Below, in pieces: positions 47,113-56,778 of a DNA stretch of 64,000 bases. Below the pieces are notes generated by a model. The model did no database searches and had not been told where the DNA came from. It saw only the letters and a program-made list of their open reading frames with translations. This stretch comes from Marinobacter caseinilyticus (GTDB lineage: Bacteria > Pseudomonadota > Gammaproteobacteria > Pseudomonadales > Oleiphilaceae): the NCBI RefSeq assembly GCF_011074955.1, contig NZ_WUQJ01000011.1, forward strand, positions 100,961-164,960. The letters are read 5' to 3'. The position numbers and the translations under genes were made by a program. How positions within the stretch are numbered: the first letter of the stretch is position 1; every line of letters starts with the position of its first letter.

Positions 47113-47652
47113 ATGCTTGAACTTACCCAAAGGGTCGGACCGGTCGAGACCGCAGAAATCCACGACCACCTTACGCTGCCCTTCGAGCTGCGCATGCGCG
47201 GCCGCCTGCGCGCTAAAACCGACACCGGTTACGACGTCGGCCTGTTTCTCGACCGCGGCCCGGTGCTGCGCGAAGGCGCCTTCCTGCAGGCGGAGAGTGG
47301 CGAGATCATCCGCATCCGCGCTGCTGATGAGCCGGTAGTCACCGCTTACATCGAGCCGGGCCTGGCCATGGCGCGGCTGTGCTATCACCTGGGCAACCGC
47401 CACGTGGCGCTCCAAATTGGCGCCACCGGCAGTGACGACCAGGCCAAAACTGGTAAGACCGGTTGGGTACGCTTCCCGCCGGACCACGTGCTGGAAGAAC
47501 TGGCCGAACGCCTGGGTGCCACACTGGAGCATCACCGGGCACCGTTTGATCCGGAGCCGGGCGCCTACGCCCAGGCAGGCGAGGGCAAGTCTCACGGCCA
47601 TTCCCACAGTCACAGCCATAGCCACGGGCACGGCCATGACCACTCCCACTGA
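47113..47652 (+). CDS. ureE: Urease accessory protein UreE (nickel metallochaperone)
   Basis: 179 residues. An N-terminal peptide-binding domain (RVGPVETAEIHDHLTLPFEL) is followed by the metal-binding domain with YHLGNRHVALQ. The tail is His-rich ([20 protein letters not shown] pattern), a nickel-storage feature. It delivers nickel to the UreDFG complex. ureF begins inside its last 17 bases. Confidence 0.95.
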   Translation: MLELTQRVGPVETAEIHDHLTLPFELRMRGRLRAKTDTGYDVGLFLDRGPVLREGAFLQAESGEIIRIRAADEPVVTAYIEPGLAMARLCYHLGNRHVALQIGATGSDDQAKTGKTGWVRFPPDHVLEELAERLGATLEHHRAPFDPEPGAYAQAGEGKSHGHSHSHSHSHGHGHDHSH

Positions 47653-48337
47653 CAGCAACCAGACCCCGGTGGGCGATCTCGCCCTGCTGGGATTACTGCA
47701 ACTGGTCAGCCCCGCGCTGCCCATCGGCGCCTTTGCCTGGTCCCAGGGCCTGGAAAGCGCCTTTGAACTGGGCTGGGTGAACAACGAAGACGAGCTGGGT
47801 GACTGGCTGGAAGGCGTGCTGGAAGACGGCCTCACCCGCTGCGAACTGCCACTGCTTCAACGAATGCAGCAAGCCTGGGAAAGTGGAGACGGCGAGGCGG
47901 TGGCCGAGTGGAACGACTGGTTGCACGCCACCCGGGAAACCGCCGAACTGACGGACGAGGACATCCGCCTCGGAGCCGCCCTGGTGCGCCTGCTCGGCAG
48001 CCTGGAGCTGTTACCGGCGAACGATCTGCTCCCGGAAGACCCCGGCTACGTCACCCTGTTCGCCTGGGCCGCCCACATGCGCCGCGTACCGGCACGGCAA
48101 ACCCTGCTCGGCTTCGCCTGGGCCTGGCTGGAGAACCAGCTCGCCGTTGCCTGCAAGGCCATGCCCCTGGGCCACACCGCAGCCCAGCGCCTGACCGAAC
48201 GGCTGCGCCCGCAACTGGTGATGGCCGTGGATAATGCTTTGGAGAAAGAAGATCACGAGCTTGGCCCCGTAATACCGGGCCTGGCGCTCGGCAGCGCCCT
48301 GCATGAAACCCAGTATTCACGGCTTTTCAGAAGCTGA
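47636..48337 (+). CDS. ureF: Urease accessory protein UreF
   Basis: 233 residues, all-helical. Shows [21 protein letters not shown], the UreF signature, and [30 protein letters not shown] near the end. UreF couples UreD to the GTPase UreG. The ATG at 47636 lies within the His-tail codons of ureE, implying coupling. Confidence 0.94.
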   Translation: MTTPTDSNQTPVGDLALLGLLQLVSPALPIGAFAWSQGLESAFELGWVNNEDELGDWLEGVLEDGLTRCELPLLQRMQQAWESGDGEAVAEWNDWLHATRETAELTDEDIRLGAALVRLLGSLELLPANDLLPEDPGYVTLFAWAAHMRRVPARQTLLGFAWAWLENQLAVACKAMPLGHTAAQRLTERLRPQLVMAVDNALEKEDHELGPVIPGLALGSALHETQYSRLFRS

Positions 48338-48369
48338 ACCAACAAAGAACAGAAACAGGAGAACACGCC

Positions 48370-49008
<639 letters not shown>

Positions 49009-49049
49009 AATACGAATTTACAGCCAATTAAAGATCAGGAGATATAGAA

Positions 49050-49235
49050 ATGAAATTTAAAACACAAATTGCCACTGCCACCAGTTTGCTGCTGGCCGCT
49101 ACTGTTGCTTCCGGCCATTCAGGTCACGAAGCCCTGGGCGACGGAGTGCACATGGAATATCTGTTTGCGATTGGGGCTGCCTGTATTGTTGCGATCTATG
49201 CATTGATTCAGCACAAACGAGATAGGCAAGACTAG
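49050..49235 (+). CDS. Small membrane protein at the end of the urease operon
   Basis: 61 residues. A signal-like start (TATSLLLAATVASGHSGHEA) leads into a short His-containing loop (GHSGHEALGDGVH), one transmembrane helix (YLFAIGAACIVAIYALI) and a charged tail. CAGGAG precedes the ATG at good spacing. It directly follows ureG. I do not recognise a family; the HXXH pattern near the membrane could bind a metal, but that is speculative. Confidence 0.65.
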   Translation: MKFKTQIATATSLLLAATVASGHSGHEALGDGVHMEYLFAIGAACIVAIYALIQHKRDRQD

Positions 49236-49310
49236 GGTTTGTATTAGCGTTACCTAACTCCTCGACACAACATGCAGTGATGTGTCGGTAATGGTGGATT
49301 TCTGAGCCAA

Positions 49311-49583
49311 ATGGTTGGACTTGTGTCCGCAATAGAGCGGTATTCGGTAGATGACCCCGTAGCCGGCATGACCGAACAGGAAATGGAGCGCACCGCCGAA
49401 CTGCTCACCAGCCTGGCCGGTAAACAGTCCGTGGTGGTGGTGGAACACGACATGGGCTTTGTGCGCTCCATCGCCCGCAAGGTGACCGTGCTACACCAGG
49501 GCAGCGTGCTGGCCGAAGGCACCATGGACCAGGTCTCCAACGACCCGGAAGTGATCAAGGTTTACCTGGGGGAGGAGGCGTAA
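49311..49583 (+). pseudogene. Truncated urtD copy (3' end only)
   Basis: From about 49347 the reading frame matches the last 80 residues of UrtD (DPVAGMTEQEMERTAELLTS and on), with the Walker B Glu changed to Asp (VDDPVAG). Everything upstream of Walker B, including Walker A and the signature motif, is missing. No ribosome-binding site precedes the open frame. It ends with TAATG overlapping urtE copy 2, the same junction type as the intact pair. Confidence 0.8.
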
Positions 49584-50281
49584 TGCTGAAGATCCAGAAG
49601 CTCAACCAGTTCTACGGCGAAAGCCACACCCTCTGGGATCTGGACCTGGACGTACCCCAGGGCCAGTGCACCTGCGTAATGGGCCGCAACGGCGTGGGCA
49701 AAACCACCCTGATGAAATGCATCATGGGTGAGGAAACCACCAAGAGCGGCAGCATTGAATTCGCTGGCGATGTGGAGCTCACCAAGAAGAAAATCGAAGA
49801 CCGCTCACGCCTCGGAATCGGCTACGTGCCCCAGGGAAGGCAGATATTTCCGCTGCTGACCGTGGAAGAAAACCTCCGCACCGGCCTGGCCGTGCGCCAA
49901 GACGGTAGCAAGAAAATCCCCAAGCGAGTCTACGAACTCTTTCCCGTACTCAAGGAAATGAAAAACCGCCGTGGCGGTGACCTCTCCGGCGGGCAGCAAC
50001 AACAGCTCGCCATCGGCCGCGCCCTCGTCATCGAACCCCGCATGCTGATCCTGGATGAACCGGGGGAGGGCATCCAGCCCAACATCGTCGCCCAGATCGG
50101 CGAAGTCATCCGCAAGCTCATCGAAGAAGACGGCCTGACCGTGTTGCTGGTGGAGCAGAAGCTGCCGTTTGCGCGGAAGTATGCGGACCGGTTTGCGATT
50201 ATGGATCGGGGGAGGCGGGTTGCTGAGGGAAGGATTGGGGAGTTGAGTGATGAACTCATCAAAAAGTATTTGACGGTATAG
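49583..50281 (+). CDS. Second UrtE-type urea ABC transporter ATPase
   Basis: 232 residues, full length with intact Walker A (GRNGVGKTT), signature LSGGQQQQLAIGRAL, Walker B and switch His region. By eye it differs from UrtE at 33 of 232 positions. It has no intact UrtD partner beside it but retains GGGGGAGG upstream. It may still pair with UrtD from the main operon. A bidirectional terminator follows at 50331-50368. Confidence 0.88.
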   Translation: MLKIQKLNQFYGESHTLWDLDLDVPQGQCTCVMGRNGVGKTTLMKCIMGEETTKSGSIEFAGDVELTKKKIEDRSRLGIGYVPQGRQIFPLLTVEENLRTGLAVRQDGSKKIPKRVYELFPVLKEMKNRRGGDLSGGQQQQLAIGRALVIEPRMLILDEPGEGIQPNIVAQIGEVIRKLIEEDGLTVLLVEQKLPFARKYADRFAIMDRGRRVAEGRIGELSDELIKKYLTV

Positions 50282-50330
50282 CCCCCTGGCTAACATCCTG
50301 CCTCATCAAGCATAGCAGTCCTATCTTTCG

Positions 50331-50368
50331 AAAACTCTGCGGCCGGAAATTTCCGGCGCGGAGTTTTT
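50331..50368. terminator. Bidirectional terminator between urtE copy 2 and the TRAP operon
   Basis: A long stem: AAAACTC, GCG and GCCGGAA on the left pair with TTCCGGC, GCG and GAGTTTT on the right. T-runs or A-runs flank both sides. It separates the urea region from the leftward acyl-CoA operon. Confidence 0.85.
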
Positions 50369-50444
50369 GTATTTATGTAATCCCCAGGGCTCCAATTCAG
50401 AAACGGGCAGCGTCAGCTGTCCCGCTCCTATTCTGTTACTGTTG

Positions 50445-52574
50445 CTAATGGTTCAGACGAACTAATGCGTCGACAATTCGAACCCCTTCTCCTTTCTTCA
50501 TGACAAAGACTGGATTGATGTCTAGCTCCTCTACCTGCGATCCTTCCTGTACTAACATCAGCGAAAGCGAGCTGATCAATTCAGCTAAGGCTTCAGTGTC
50601 TAATACATCTCGGCCTCTTGCACCCTCTAGAATTGGTGACGAGACCAAGTTCTTGATAGCGTGCATTGCAGTAGGCACATCTACAGGCGGAATAAGCAGC
50701 TGAAAGTCCTTCAGGATCTCTATGTAAATTCCCCCGGAAGCCACCATAAGCACTGGGCCAAATATTTGGTCTCTTTTGATGCCAAGCGAAACTTCGAAGC
50801 CTGCTTGGAGCATTTCCTGAACCAGGACACCTTCTACTTTGTCCATTCCTACATGCTCGGCTCCTTTTGCCAACAGATCGGTGGTCACAGACCTCAACTG
50901 CTGCTCATTCTGGACGTTAAGCACCAGTCCGCCTAATTCGGTTTTATGCTGAACAGCTGCAGAACAGATTTTTACTGCCACGGGGTAGCCAATGGTACTC
51001 GCTGCACCTACCGCCTCTGCTTCAGTTCTGGCCAGGACTTCACAGCTGACGGGGAGCCCCCATTTTTTTAACAGCTCCTTACTTTTATGCTCACTCAGAA
51101 AGCCATCTACTGAACAGGCTCTGTACTCCTCCAAGCTGCCGACGACGCCTTCGGTTTTCCCAAGACGCGGTTGCTCCTCGCTACTTCCCACCTCAAGCCC
51201 TAGGGAAAAATCCGCAAAGCTGGCAACTGCGTTCACGCACATGGTTGCATTCTCGAAGACTGGAACGTCAGCACGACTGAACTCTTCGATCACTCCGGAT
51301 TGCCCTCCTACCCAAGCGACTGCCATGATCTGCCTGCTAACTCTGTTGGCTTCTGCGATGTCTCGGATTATAGCGGGGATGTCATACCCTTTTCCCATAA
51401 TGCCAAGCCCGAAGAGAATAATGTCCACGCCAGGGTCCCGCGTAAGGACCGGAAGCGCATTCGAAAGCAATTCCTTATCATTGAGCAACTGGGCAGTTAG
51501 ATCAATTGGGTTCTCTGCAGAAGCAAAGTCCGGCAGCATATTCGTCAACTCATCAATAGTGGACATGGATAACTTTGCAAGCCCCAGTCCCAGCTCCCTG
51601 CATTGATCTACCATCATGACCCCGAGCCCTCCCGAATTGCTCAGTATGGCCACGTTCCGCCCAACTGCTCTCTTTTGCTGAGAGAAGAGCACGGGGAAGT
51701 TCGCCAACTCATGGACGTCCCGTACACGGACAATTCCGGACTGGCGGAACACTGCATCTACAACCGCGTCTTCTCCCGCTAACGCCCCAGTGTGTGAGCT
51801 TGCTGCTTTTTTCCCTTCTGGTGTTTTACCCGACTTCAACGCCAGGATAGGCTTAGCCATGTGTCTGGCCTTGCGTGCAGCGCTTATTAGAACGCTGGGT
51901 TTTTTTACGTCCTCCATATAAACCTGTACAACTCGCACGTCGGTATCATCCAGGACCTTATCCAATAACTCGGACACCGAGACGTCCGCCTCGTTGCCCG
52001 TAGCTATCCAATACTTGATGCCCCCGGCCCACTCCTTCTGGAGGTTGTAAACCATTGCAGCTACGGCCCCACTTTGGCTTATAATTGCAGAGTACCCGGT
52101 CCTTAACCCGGCTTCTGCAAAGCAGGTGGAGAAGGATGCGACGCTTTTCTGCTGAAGATTAACGACTCCCTGGCAGTTTGGTCCTAGTACGCGCATACCA
52201 GACTGAGTAGCGATGTCGCTAATCTGCCGCTGTATCTCTTTCCCTTCCTCCCCAGATTCAGCAAAGCCCGAGCTGAAGATTATGCAAGATCTTACGTGTT
52301 GCTCTGCACATTCCTCGAGAGCGTGTATTACTGATTTTCCCGGGATTGCGATGATAGCTAAGTCTACTGTACCGGGAACCGCTGCAATAGATGGATAACA
52401 CTGCAGTCCCTGGACAGTTTCCCGCCTTGGGTTGACAGGACAGATTTCGCCTTGAAATCCGTACCTCTTCAAGTATTCGATCGGCCTTCCGCTAATCTTT
52501 CCCGTATCGTCTGAAGCTCCGATTATCGCAATCTTTTCAGGGCTAAGCAGTCCATCTAGTGCATCAGTTCCCAC
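50445..52574 (-). CDS. NDP-forming acyl-CoA synthetase
   Basis: 709 residues in one chain. Order: CoA-binding Rossmann domain (about 1-130, VAIIGASDDTGKISG-like), succinyl-CoA synthetase-like domains with the phospho-accepting His261 in SSHTGALAG, and a C-terminal ATP-grasp domain (490-705: YPVAVKICSAAVQHKTELGG, EELDINPV). It makes an acyl-CoA and ADP from an acid, ATP and CoA. The start is GTG at 52574, 11 bp inside the TRAP permease gene, with AGGAG upstream. Last gene of the operon; the acid is unknown. Confidence 0.88.
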   Translation of the reverse strand: MGTDALDGLLSPEKIAIIGASDDTGKISGRPIEYLKRYGFQGEICPVNPRRETVQGLQCYPSIAAVPGTVDLAIIAIPGKSVIHALEECAEQHVRSCIIFSSGFAESGEEGKEIQRQISDIATQSGMRVLGPNCQGVVNLQQKSVASFSTCFAEAGLRTGYSAIISQSGAVAAMVYNLQKEWAGGIKYWIATGNEADVSVSELLDKVLDDTDVRVVQVYMEDVKKPSVLISAARKARHMAKPILALKSGKTPEGKKAASSHTGALAGEDAVVDAVFRQSGIVRVRDVHELANFPVLFSQQKRAVGRNVAILSNSGGLGVMMVDQCRELGLGLAKLSMSTIDELTNMLPDFASAENPIDLTAQLLNDKELLSNALPVLTRDPGVDIILFGLGIMGKGYDIPAIIRDIAEANRVSRQIMAVAWVGGQSGVIEEFSRADVPVFENATMCVNAVASFADFSLGLEVGSSEEQPRLGKTEGVVGSLEEYRACSVDGFLSEHKSKELLKKWGLPVSCEVLARTEAEAVGAASTIGYPVAVKICSAAVQHKTELGGLVLNVQNEQQLRSVTTDLLAKGAEHVGMDKVEGVLVQEMLQAGFEVSLGIKRDQIFGPVLMVASGGIYIEILKDFQLLIPPVDVPTAMHAIKNLVSSPILEGARGRDVLDTEALAELISSLSLMLVQEGSQVEELDINPVFVMKKGEGVRIVDALVRLNH

Positions 52575-54513
52575 GTTGTTCTCCTGTTTTCATCTGCGGT
52601 TCTCTTATTATGCAATGCTCGCCTGGCTCTCCAGATCGACTTCCGCTCTTGTGTCGAATGCCCCAGAGAATTATACCCAGCAGGACAATTATCCCCATCC
52701 CAAGGAGATCAGTTCGTTGTTCTGGAACAATTAAAAGCAGAGCCCCTACTACTGCAACACAAGAACTCCAGACACCGAGGGGTGCGAGGAAATATCTCTG
52801 AAGGCCAACAGACAGCGCAAAAATACCCAAAACGGCACTTCCGATCCCGAGGACAATTTCAGTGATTCCCCCCTGTAATATCAGCGCGGGGTTGTAGGCG
52901 AACATAAACGGTAGAATGAAAGCAGCTATTCCGAGTCGGAATGCAGTTATGCTCGTCGGCCACATCTTCTCCTGGGCAATGCCTGCAGCTACCAAGGATG
53001 CGAGTGCGACGGGGGGGGTAATGGCTGAGATTATACCGAAGTAGAAAATAAACAGATGAGCTGCTAATGCATTGACTCCTAGCTCGATCAAGGCAGGCGC
53101 GACTGTCACGCTCAGTACAAGGTATGCCGCGACGGTAGGCAACCCCATACCCAAGATGAGAGAAGCGCACATTGTTAAAAACAGCAAGGCTAATAGGCTA
53201 CCACCCGACGCTCCAATCAATAATGAGGACAACTGGTACCCCAGGCCCGTCTGAAGAATGACGCCGACAACCATTCCCACGCTGGCACAGGCTACCGTCA
53301 CTTCCAGCGTACCTAGAGCCCCTTGCCTCATAATCTCTATTACTTGGCTGATAGAGACACGATTTTTAGGATTAATCACCATCGCGATGAGCGTGATGAT
53401 AATCGTCCAAAAGGCGGCACTCATAGGGGACCACTGCAAGAACAATAGTAAGTAAACCAAGACCACTGGCGACACCAGAAGGTGCCAGCTTTGGGCTAGT
53501 GCAGGCCTCACCGCAGGCATTTCATCTTTACTAACGCCTTTGATCCCTTTCTTTGCGGCCTCAAGGTCTACCATAAAGAAGAGAGCCAAATAGTAGAGTA
53601 CTGCTGGTACCGTAGCTGCCAGAGCCACCTCCCAGAAGGGAACAGCTAATACTTCAGCAATGAGAAAGGCAGAGGCGCCCATCAAAGGAGGCATGAACTG
53701 ACCTCCGCTCGAGGCAACAGCCTCCACCGCCCCGGCAAATCGTCCCGAATAGCCGAGCTTCTTCATGAGAGGAATAGTAAAGTTTCCAGTTCCGGCCACG
53801 TTCGCAACCGCACTGCCAGAGATTGAGCCGAAAAGCGCACTTGCTACAATGCCAATTTTCGCTGGTCCACCTCTGACCCCGCCAAATAACCGGGTCGCAA
53901 TCACGATGAACAATTGCCCTGCCCCACTAACGTTGAGGAGGGCTGCATACAGAATGAACAGGAAGATGAATGTAGCTACTACTCCGAGCGCTACCCCAAA
54001 TACGCCCTGTAGACTGAGTGCTTGATAGAGCGCAATTTCGCCCAAAGAATAGCCGCGGTGGCTGATAATGAACGGGAAATAGTCACCGAAATACGCATAT
54101 CCTAGGAAGGCTACGCCTATTCCCGGGATTGCCCATCCGATTGACCTCCTTGCTGCTTCTAATATAAGTAGGATAAGAGTGAGACCCAACACAGTCTGGA
54201 ACGACGTTGCGGCGTTGGTTTGCGTCCATAAATCATGATAGTTTATGGCCACATAAGCGACTGGAATTATAGAAATCAGCGCCAAGCCGACCTTCTCAAA
54301 ACTGAAACGGTGCTTCAGATCGTCGCGGGTTGGATTAAAAGGATATATCAGGAATACTAAAAACAGCGCAAACATCAGGTGGACAGAGCGTTGTTGTAAT
54401 GCGGGTAAGACTCCAGTAGCGGCGGTGTATAGTTGAAATGAGCTCCAGGCTACGCATACGGTCGTAACTGTAGCTTCGAACAGTGAAAATTCTCGACCCC
54501 GAAAGTGCAACAC
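52564..54513 (-). CDS. TRAP transporter, fused 4TM/12TM permease
   Basis: 649 residues and about 16-18 hydrophobic segments. The N-terminal part matches the small DctQ-like subunit, and the main part the DctM subunit with ATRLFGGVRGGPAKIGIVAS, SISGSAVANVAGTGNFTIP and GMGLPTVAAYLV. Fused permeases of this type work with TAXI-family binding proteins, and one is encoded just upstream. The start is GTG at 54513. Sodium-driven uptake of an organic acid is likely. Confidence 0.92.
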   Translation of the reverse strand: MLHFRGREFSLFEATVTTVCVAWSSFQLYTAATGVLPALQQRSVHLMFALFLVFLIYPFNPTRDDLKHRFSFEKVGLALISIIPVAYVAINYHDLWTQTNAATSFQTVLGLTLILLILEAARRSIGWAIPGIGVAFLGYAYFGDYFPFIISHRGYSLGEIALYQALSLQGVFGVALGVVATFIFLFILYAALLNVSGAGQLFIVIATRLFGGVRGGPAKIGIVASALFGSISGSAVANVAGTGNFTIPLMKKLGYSGRFAGAVEAVASSGGQFMPPLMGASAFLIAEVLAVPFWEVALAATVPAVLYYLALFFMVDLEAAKKGIKGVSKDEMPAVRPALAQSWHLLVSPVVLVYLLLFLQWSPMSAAFWTIIITLIAMVINPKNRVSISQVIEIMRQGALGTLEVTVACASVGMVVGVILQTGLGYQLSSLLIGASGGSLLALLFLTMCASLILGMGLPTVAAYLVLSVTVAPALIELGVNALAAHLFIFYFGIISAITPPVALASLVAAGIAQEKMWPTSITAFRLGIAAFILPFMFAYNPALILQGGITEIVLGIGSAVLGIFALSVGLQRYFLAPLGVWSSCVAVVGALLLIVPEQRTDLLGMGIIVLLGIILWGIRHKSGSRSGEPGEHCIIREPQMKTGEQRGN

Positions 54514-54599
54514 GCGCTCACCCTCTTATTTGTTTTTGGTATACCGCGGAATTACAGTTCGTCGATTACGGCTGACTCGTAATCGACGCTGGCAAACTG

Positions 54600-55601
54600 C
54601 TATTTTTCTGCTCCGGGGTTTGGCTCCAGTTTGAACCCGGCCTCTTTAAAATACTTTTTAGCCCCTGGGTGAAGGATTGCTGGGTCGAGTATCCCTGCCT
54701 CAAGATACTCTCTGGTTTTTTCTGGAGTCACCTGCTTACCGGCTGGATGCACCGCAGCGACTTGGTCTCGATTCTCGAAAATAGCTTTAACAATCCTGTA
54801 TACGTCGTCTTCGGGGGTATTTTTGTTAGCTATAAGTGACGCGAATACGGTGTAGAAAGCTGCGTCTTCCTCTACCCCTGGGTATGTGCCGCCCGGAATA
54901 GTTCTGAAGCCATTTAGTGGTGTTTGTGCGTTCCACTTCTTTTTCACGTCCTCCTCAACCTCAAGGAAGCGCACGCCAACGGTAGAGGCTAGTCCCTCAA
55001 GTGTGCCGTTCTTCGGGTATCCCGTGATGGTCCCTATGTCTATGTGGCCATCTCGGAGAGCCGCGGCGATTTCAGAATAGCTGAGGTAAACCCACTCTAT
55101 TTCGCTCTCCGGCACACCAGCCATTTCATACACAGCTGCAACCACTAGTTTCGTTGATTCAGATGGCACGCCGATACTGAGACCAGATGCTTCGTTTACA
55201 TTAGTTAGAGACGAATCCTCCAGTACAATCTGCGACATCACGTTGTCGTACAAGCCCATGACTACCCGAACGTTAGACTGAGGCTCATCGTATTCTCCCT
55301 TCCCTTTAGTCGCCCGCTCCACCATGTCCAACTGGACAATACCGAACAGGGCCTTTTCGTTATTTATCTGAACAGGTGTTACAGATACGGAAGGAGGATT
55401 GCTAGGGTTGAGGCGAACCTTTTCAGCGTTCTGGTTGATTGTGTTAGCTAAGCCCCCACCAAGCACATCGTAAACGCCCCCAGTACTCCCGGTCAGAAAC
55501 TGCCCAACTAGCGGCGCAGCAGACAGAGCTGCGGATGAGAGAGATAACACAAGAGCTCCAGCTACTGCTGTGATTCTGTTTCTGTATTTATTGTTGTACA
55601 T
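54600..55601 (-). CDS. TAXI-family TRAP transporter solute-binding protein
   Basis: 333 residues. Signal peptide to about LSAAP, then the TAXI fold with FLTGSTGGVYDVLGGGLANT, GLSIGVPSESTKLVV and DIGTITGYPKNGTLEGL. It delivers a ligand to the fused permease downstream. TAXI ligands are mostly unknown (glutamate in some). GAGGA precedes the ATG. Confidence 0.92.
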   Translation of the reverse strand: MYNNKYRNRITAVAGALVLSLSSAALSAAPLVGQFLTGSTGGVYDVLGGGLANTINQNAEKVRLNPSNPPSVSVTPVQINNEKALFGIVQLDMVERATKGKGEYDEPQSNVRVVMGLYDNVMSQIVLEDSSLTNVNEASGLSIGVPSESTKLVVAAVYEMAGVPESEIEWVYLSYSEIAAALRDGHIDIGTITGYPKNGTLEGLASTVGVRFLEVEEDVKKKWNAQTPLNGFRTIPGGTYPGVEEDAAFYTVFASLIANKNTPEDDVYRIVKAIFENRDQVAAVHPAGKQVTPEKTREYLEAGILDPAILHPGAKKYFKEAGFKLEPNPGAEK

Positions 55602-55746
55602 TGAACCGTCCTCTTATTGTTGCAACGCCCCTAGCGGGCCGTATTGATGCGCCGGAGTGGCGCGCTTTCCGATTCTGTGCCGTAATCGCACCTCGACAAA
55701 GCCAAGCTCTATCTCGACGTTTGAACATAGGCTTCGCCAGACCTAA

Positions 55747-56544
55747 TCATGCCTTGCTACTCTCCTTTTCTTTTGTTTGCCCCCGGGCTGCACGTTCTTC
55801 TAAGAAACGCCCCATCATCTGCTGGGGCTCACCACTCGCATAGTCTTCGAGATGATAAGCGGCTACGGCTTGACAAGCTTCCTCGAAGCTCGCCTGTGTC
55901 AGCGAACGGAAGCGCTTTTTCGTAAGCCGAAGCGCATTTGGTGGAAGTCGGCAGAACTCAGCCGCAATATCCATGGCTTTCGGTAGAACCTGCTCTTGGG
56001 ACACTAAATCACTGATTAGGCCGATCTCGTAGCCTCTGGAGCCCGTGATCAAATTACCCATCAAGGAGAGGTTCACGTTGTGCGAATGCCCTACATGCAA
56101 GCTCATCAAGTAAGAGCCAAGAATGCTGGCTAGGCCCACACGAACTTCAGGCTGCCCGAGTTTCATTTCTGGATAACCGACTCGTACATCACAGAGCAAT
56201 CCCAACTGAAAGCCGATCCCGGCAGCAGTCCCGTTGAATGCCGCGACAATGGGCTTGTCCAGATCCCGTACTGCGCTCAGTAAGGCTCCTTGGTGCTGCA
56301 TCCAGCTTTCGATGTCTTCTGGTTGGAAACGTGCAGCCTCTGCCAGATCTTGCCCCGCAGAAAAGGCACGCTCGCCGGCCCCTGTCAGAACCAGGGCTCG
56401 TACGCCCGGGTCAGCGTTCAGGGATGCCAGTTGTGTTATCAGCTCATCTCGCATCTGGCTGTTAACAGCGTTAAGTGCATCAGGGCGATTAAGAGTCACC
56501 ACCACCGTGCTATCGTGAAATTCAAGCGCTATTAGCTGTGCCAT
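55747..56544 (-). CDS. Enoyl-CoA hydratase/isomerase (crotonase) family protein
   Basis: 265 residues with the crotonase fold. Oxyanion-hole segments (SAGQDL, 62-67; AAGIGF, 107-112) are present. Of the two hydratase glutamates, the first position is Gln (GFQLGLLCD, Q113) while the second is kept (QPEVRVGL, E133). It therefore may not be a simple hydratase; isomerase, hydrolase or decarboxylase activity is possible. First gene of the leftward operon, GAGAGGA precedes the ATG. It probably acts on the acyl-CoA made by the synthetase. Confidence 0.85.
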   Translation of the reverse strand: MAQLIALEFHDSTVVVTLNRPDALNAVNSQMRDELITQLASLNADPGVRALVLTGAGERAFSAGQDLAEAARFQPEDIESWMQHQGALLSAVRDLDKPIVAAFNGTAAGIGFQLGLLCDVRVGYPEMKLGQPEVRVGLASILGSYLMSLHVGHSHNVNLSLMGNLITGSRGYEIGLISDLVSQEQVLPKAMDIAAEFCRLPPNALRLTKKRFRSLTQASFEEACQAVAAYHLEDYASGEPQQMMGRFLEERAARGQTKEKESSKA

Positions 56545-56704
56545 ACGTCCTCTCTATTTTGATTATGGGCGTGTTGCAAGCACCAACTTCCCTATGTGGT
56601 GCTGTATTAGATTTTGTTCTGGTCGGTGCAGTGCCAAGGGCTACTATTGACGCCGTCACGCTGTCCATATCAATCAGCTGAATGGAAGATCTATACCTTC
56701 GTAA

Positions 56705-56755
56705 CGTAGCCCTACGGTGGACTTTTTGTAAGCTACGAGTGTTAATATCAGATAT
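56705..56755. promoter_or_regulatory. Candidate LysR binding region
   Basis: In the 234-bp divergent gap between the crotonase gene and lysR lie the palindromes CGTAG-CC-CTACG (56705-56716) and ATATC-A-GATAT (56745-56755). Spacing and position suit a LysR regulator, but neither site is proven. Confidence 0.35.
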
Positions 56756-56778
56756 GTGAAAAATGCATGGGGAGTGAG

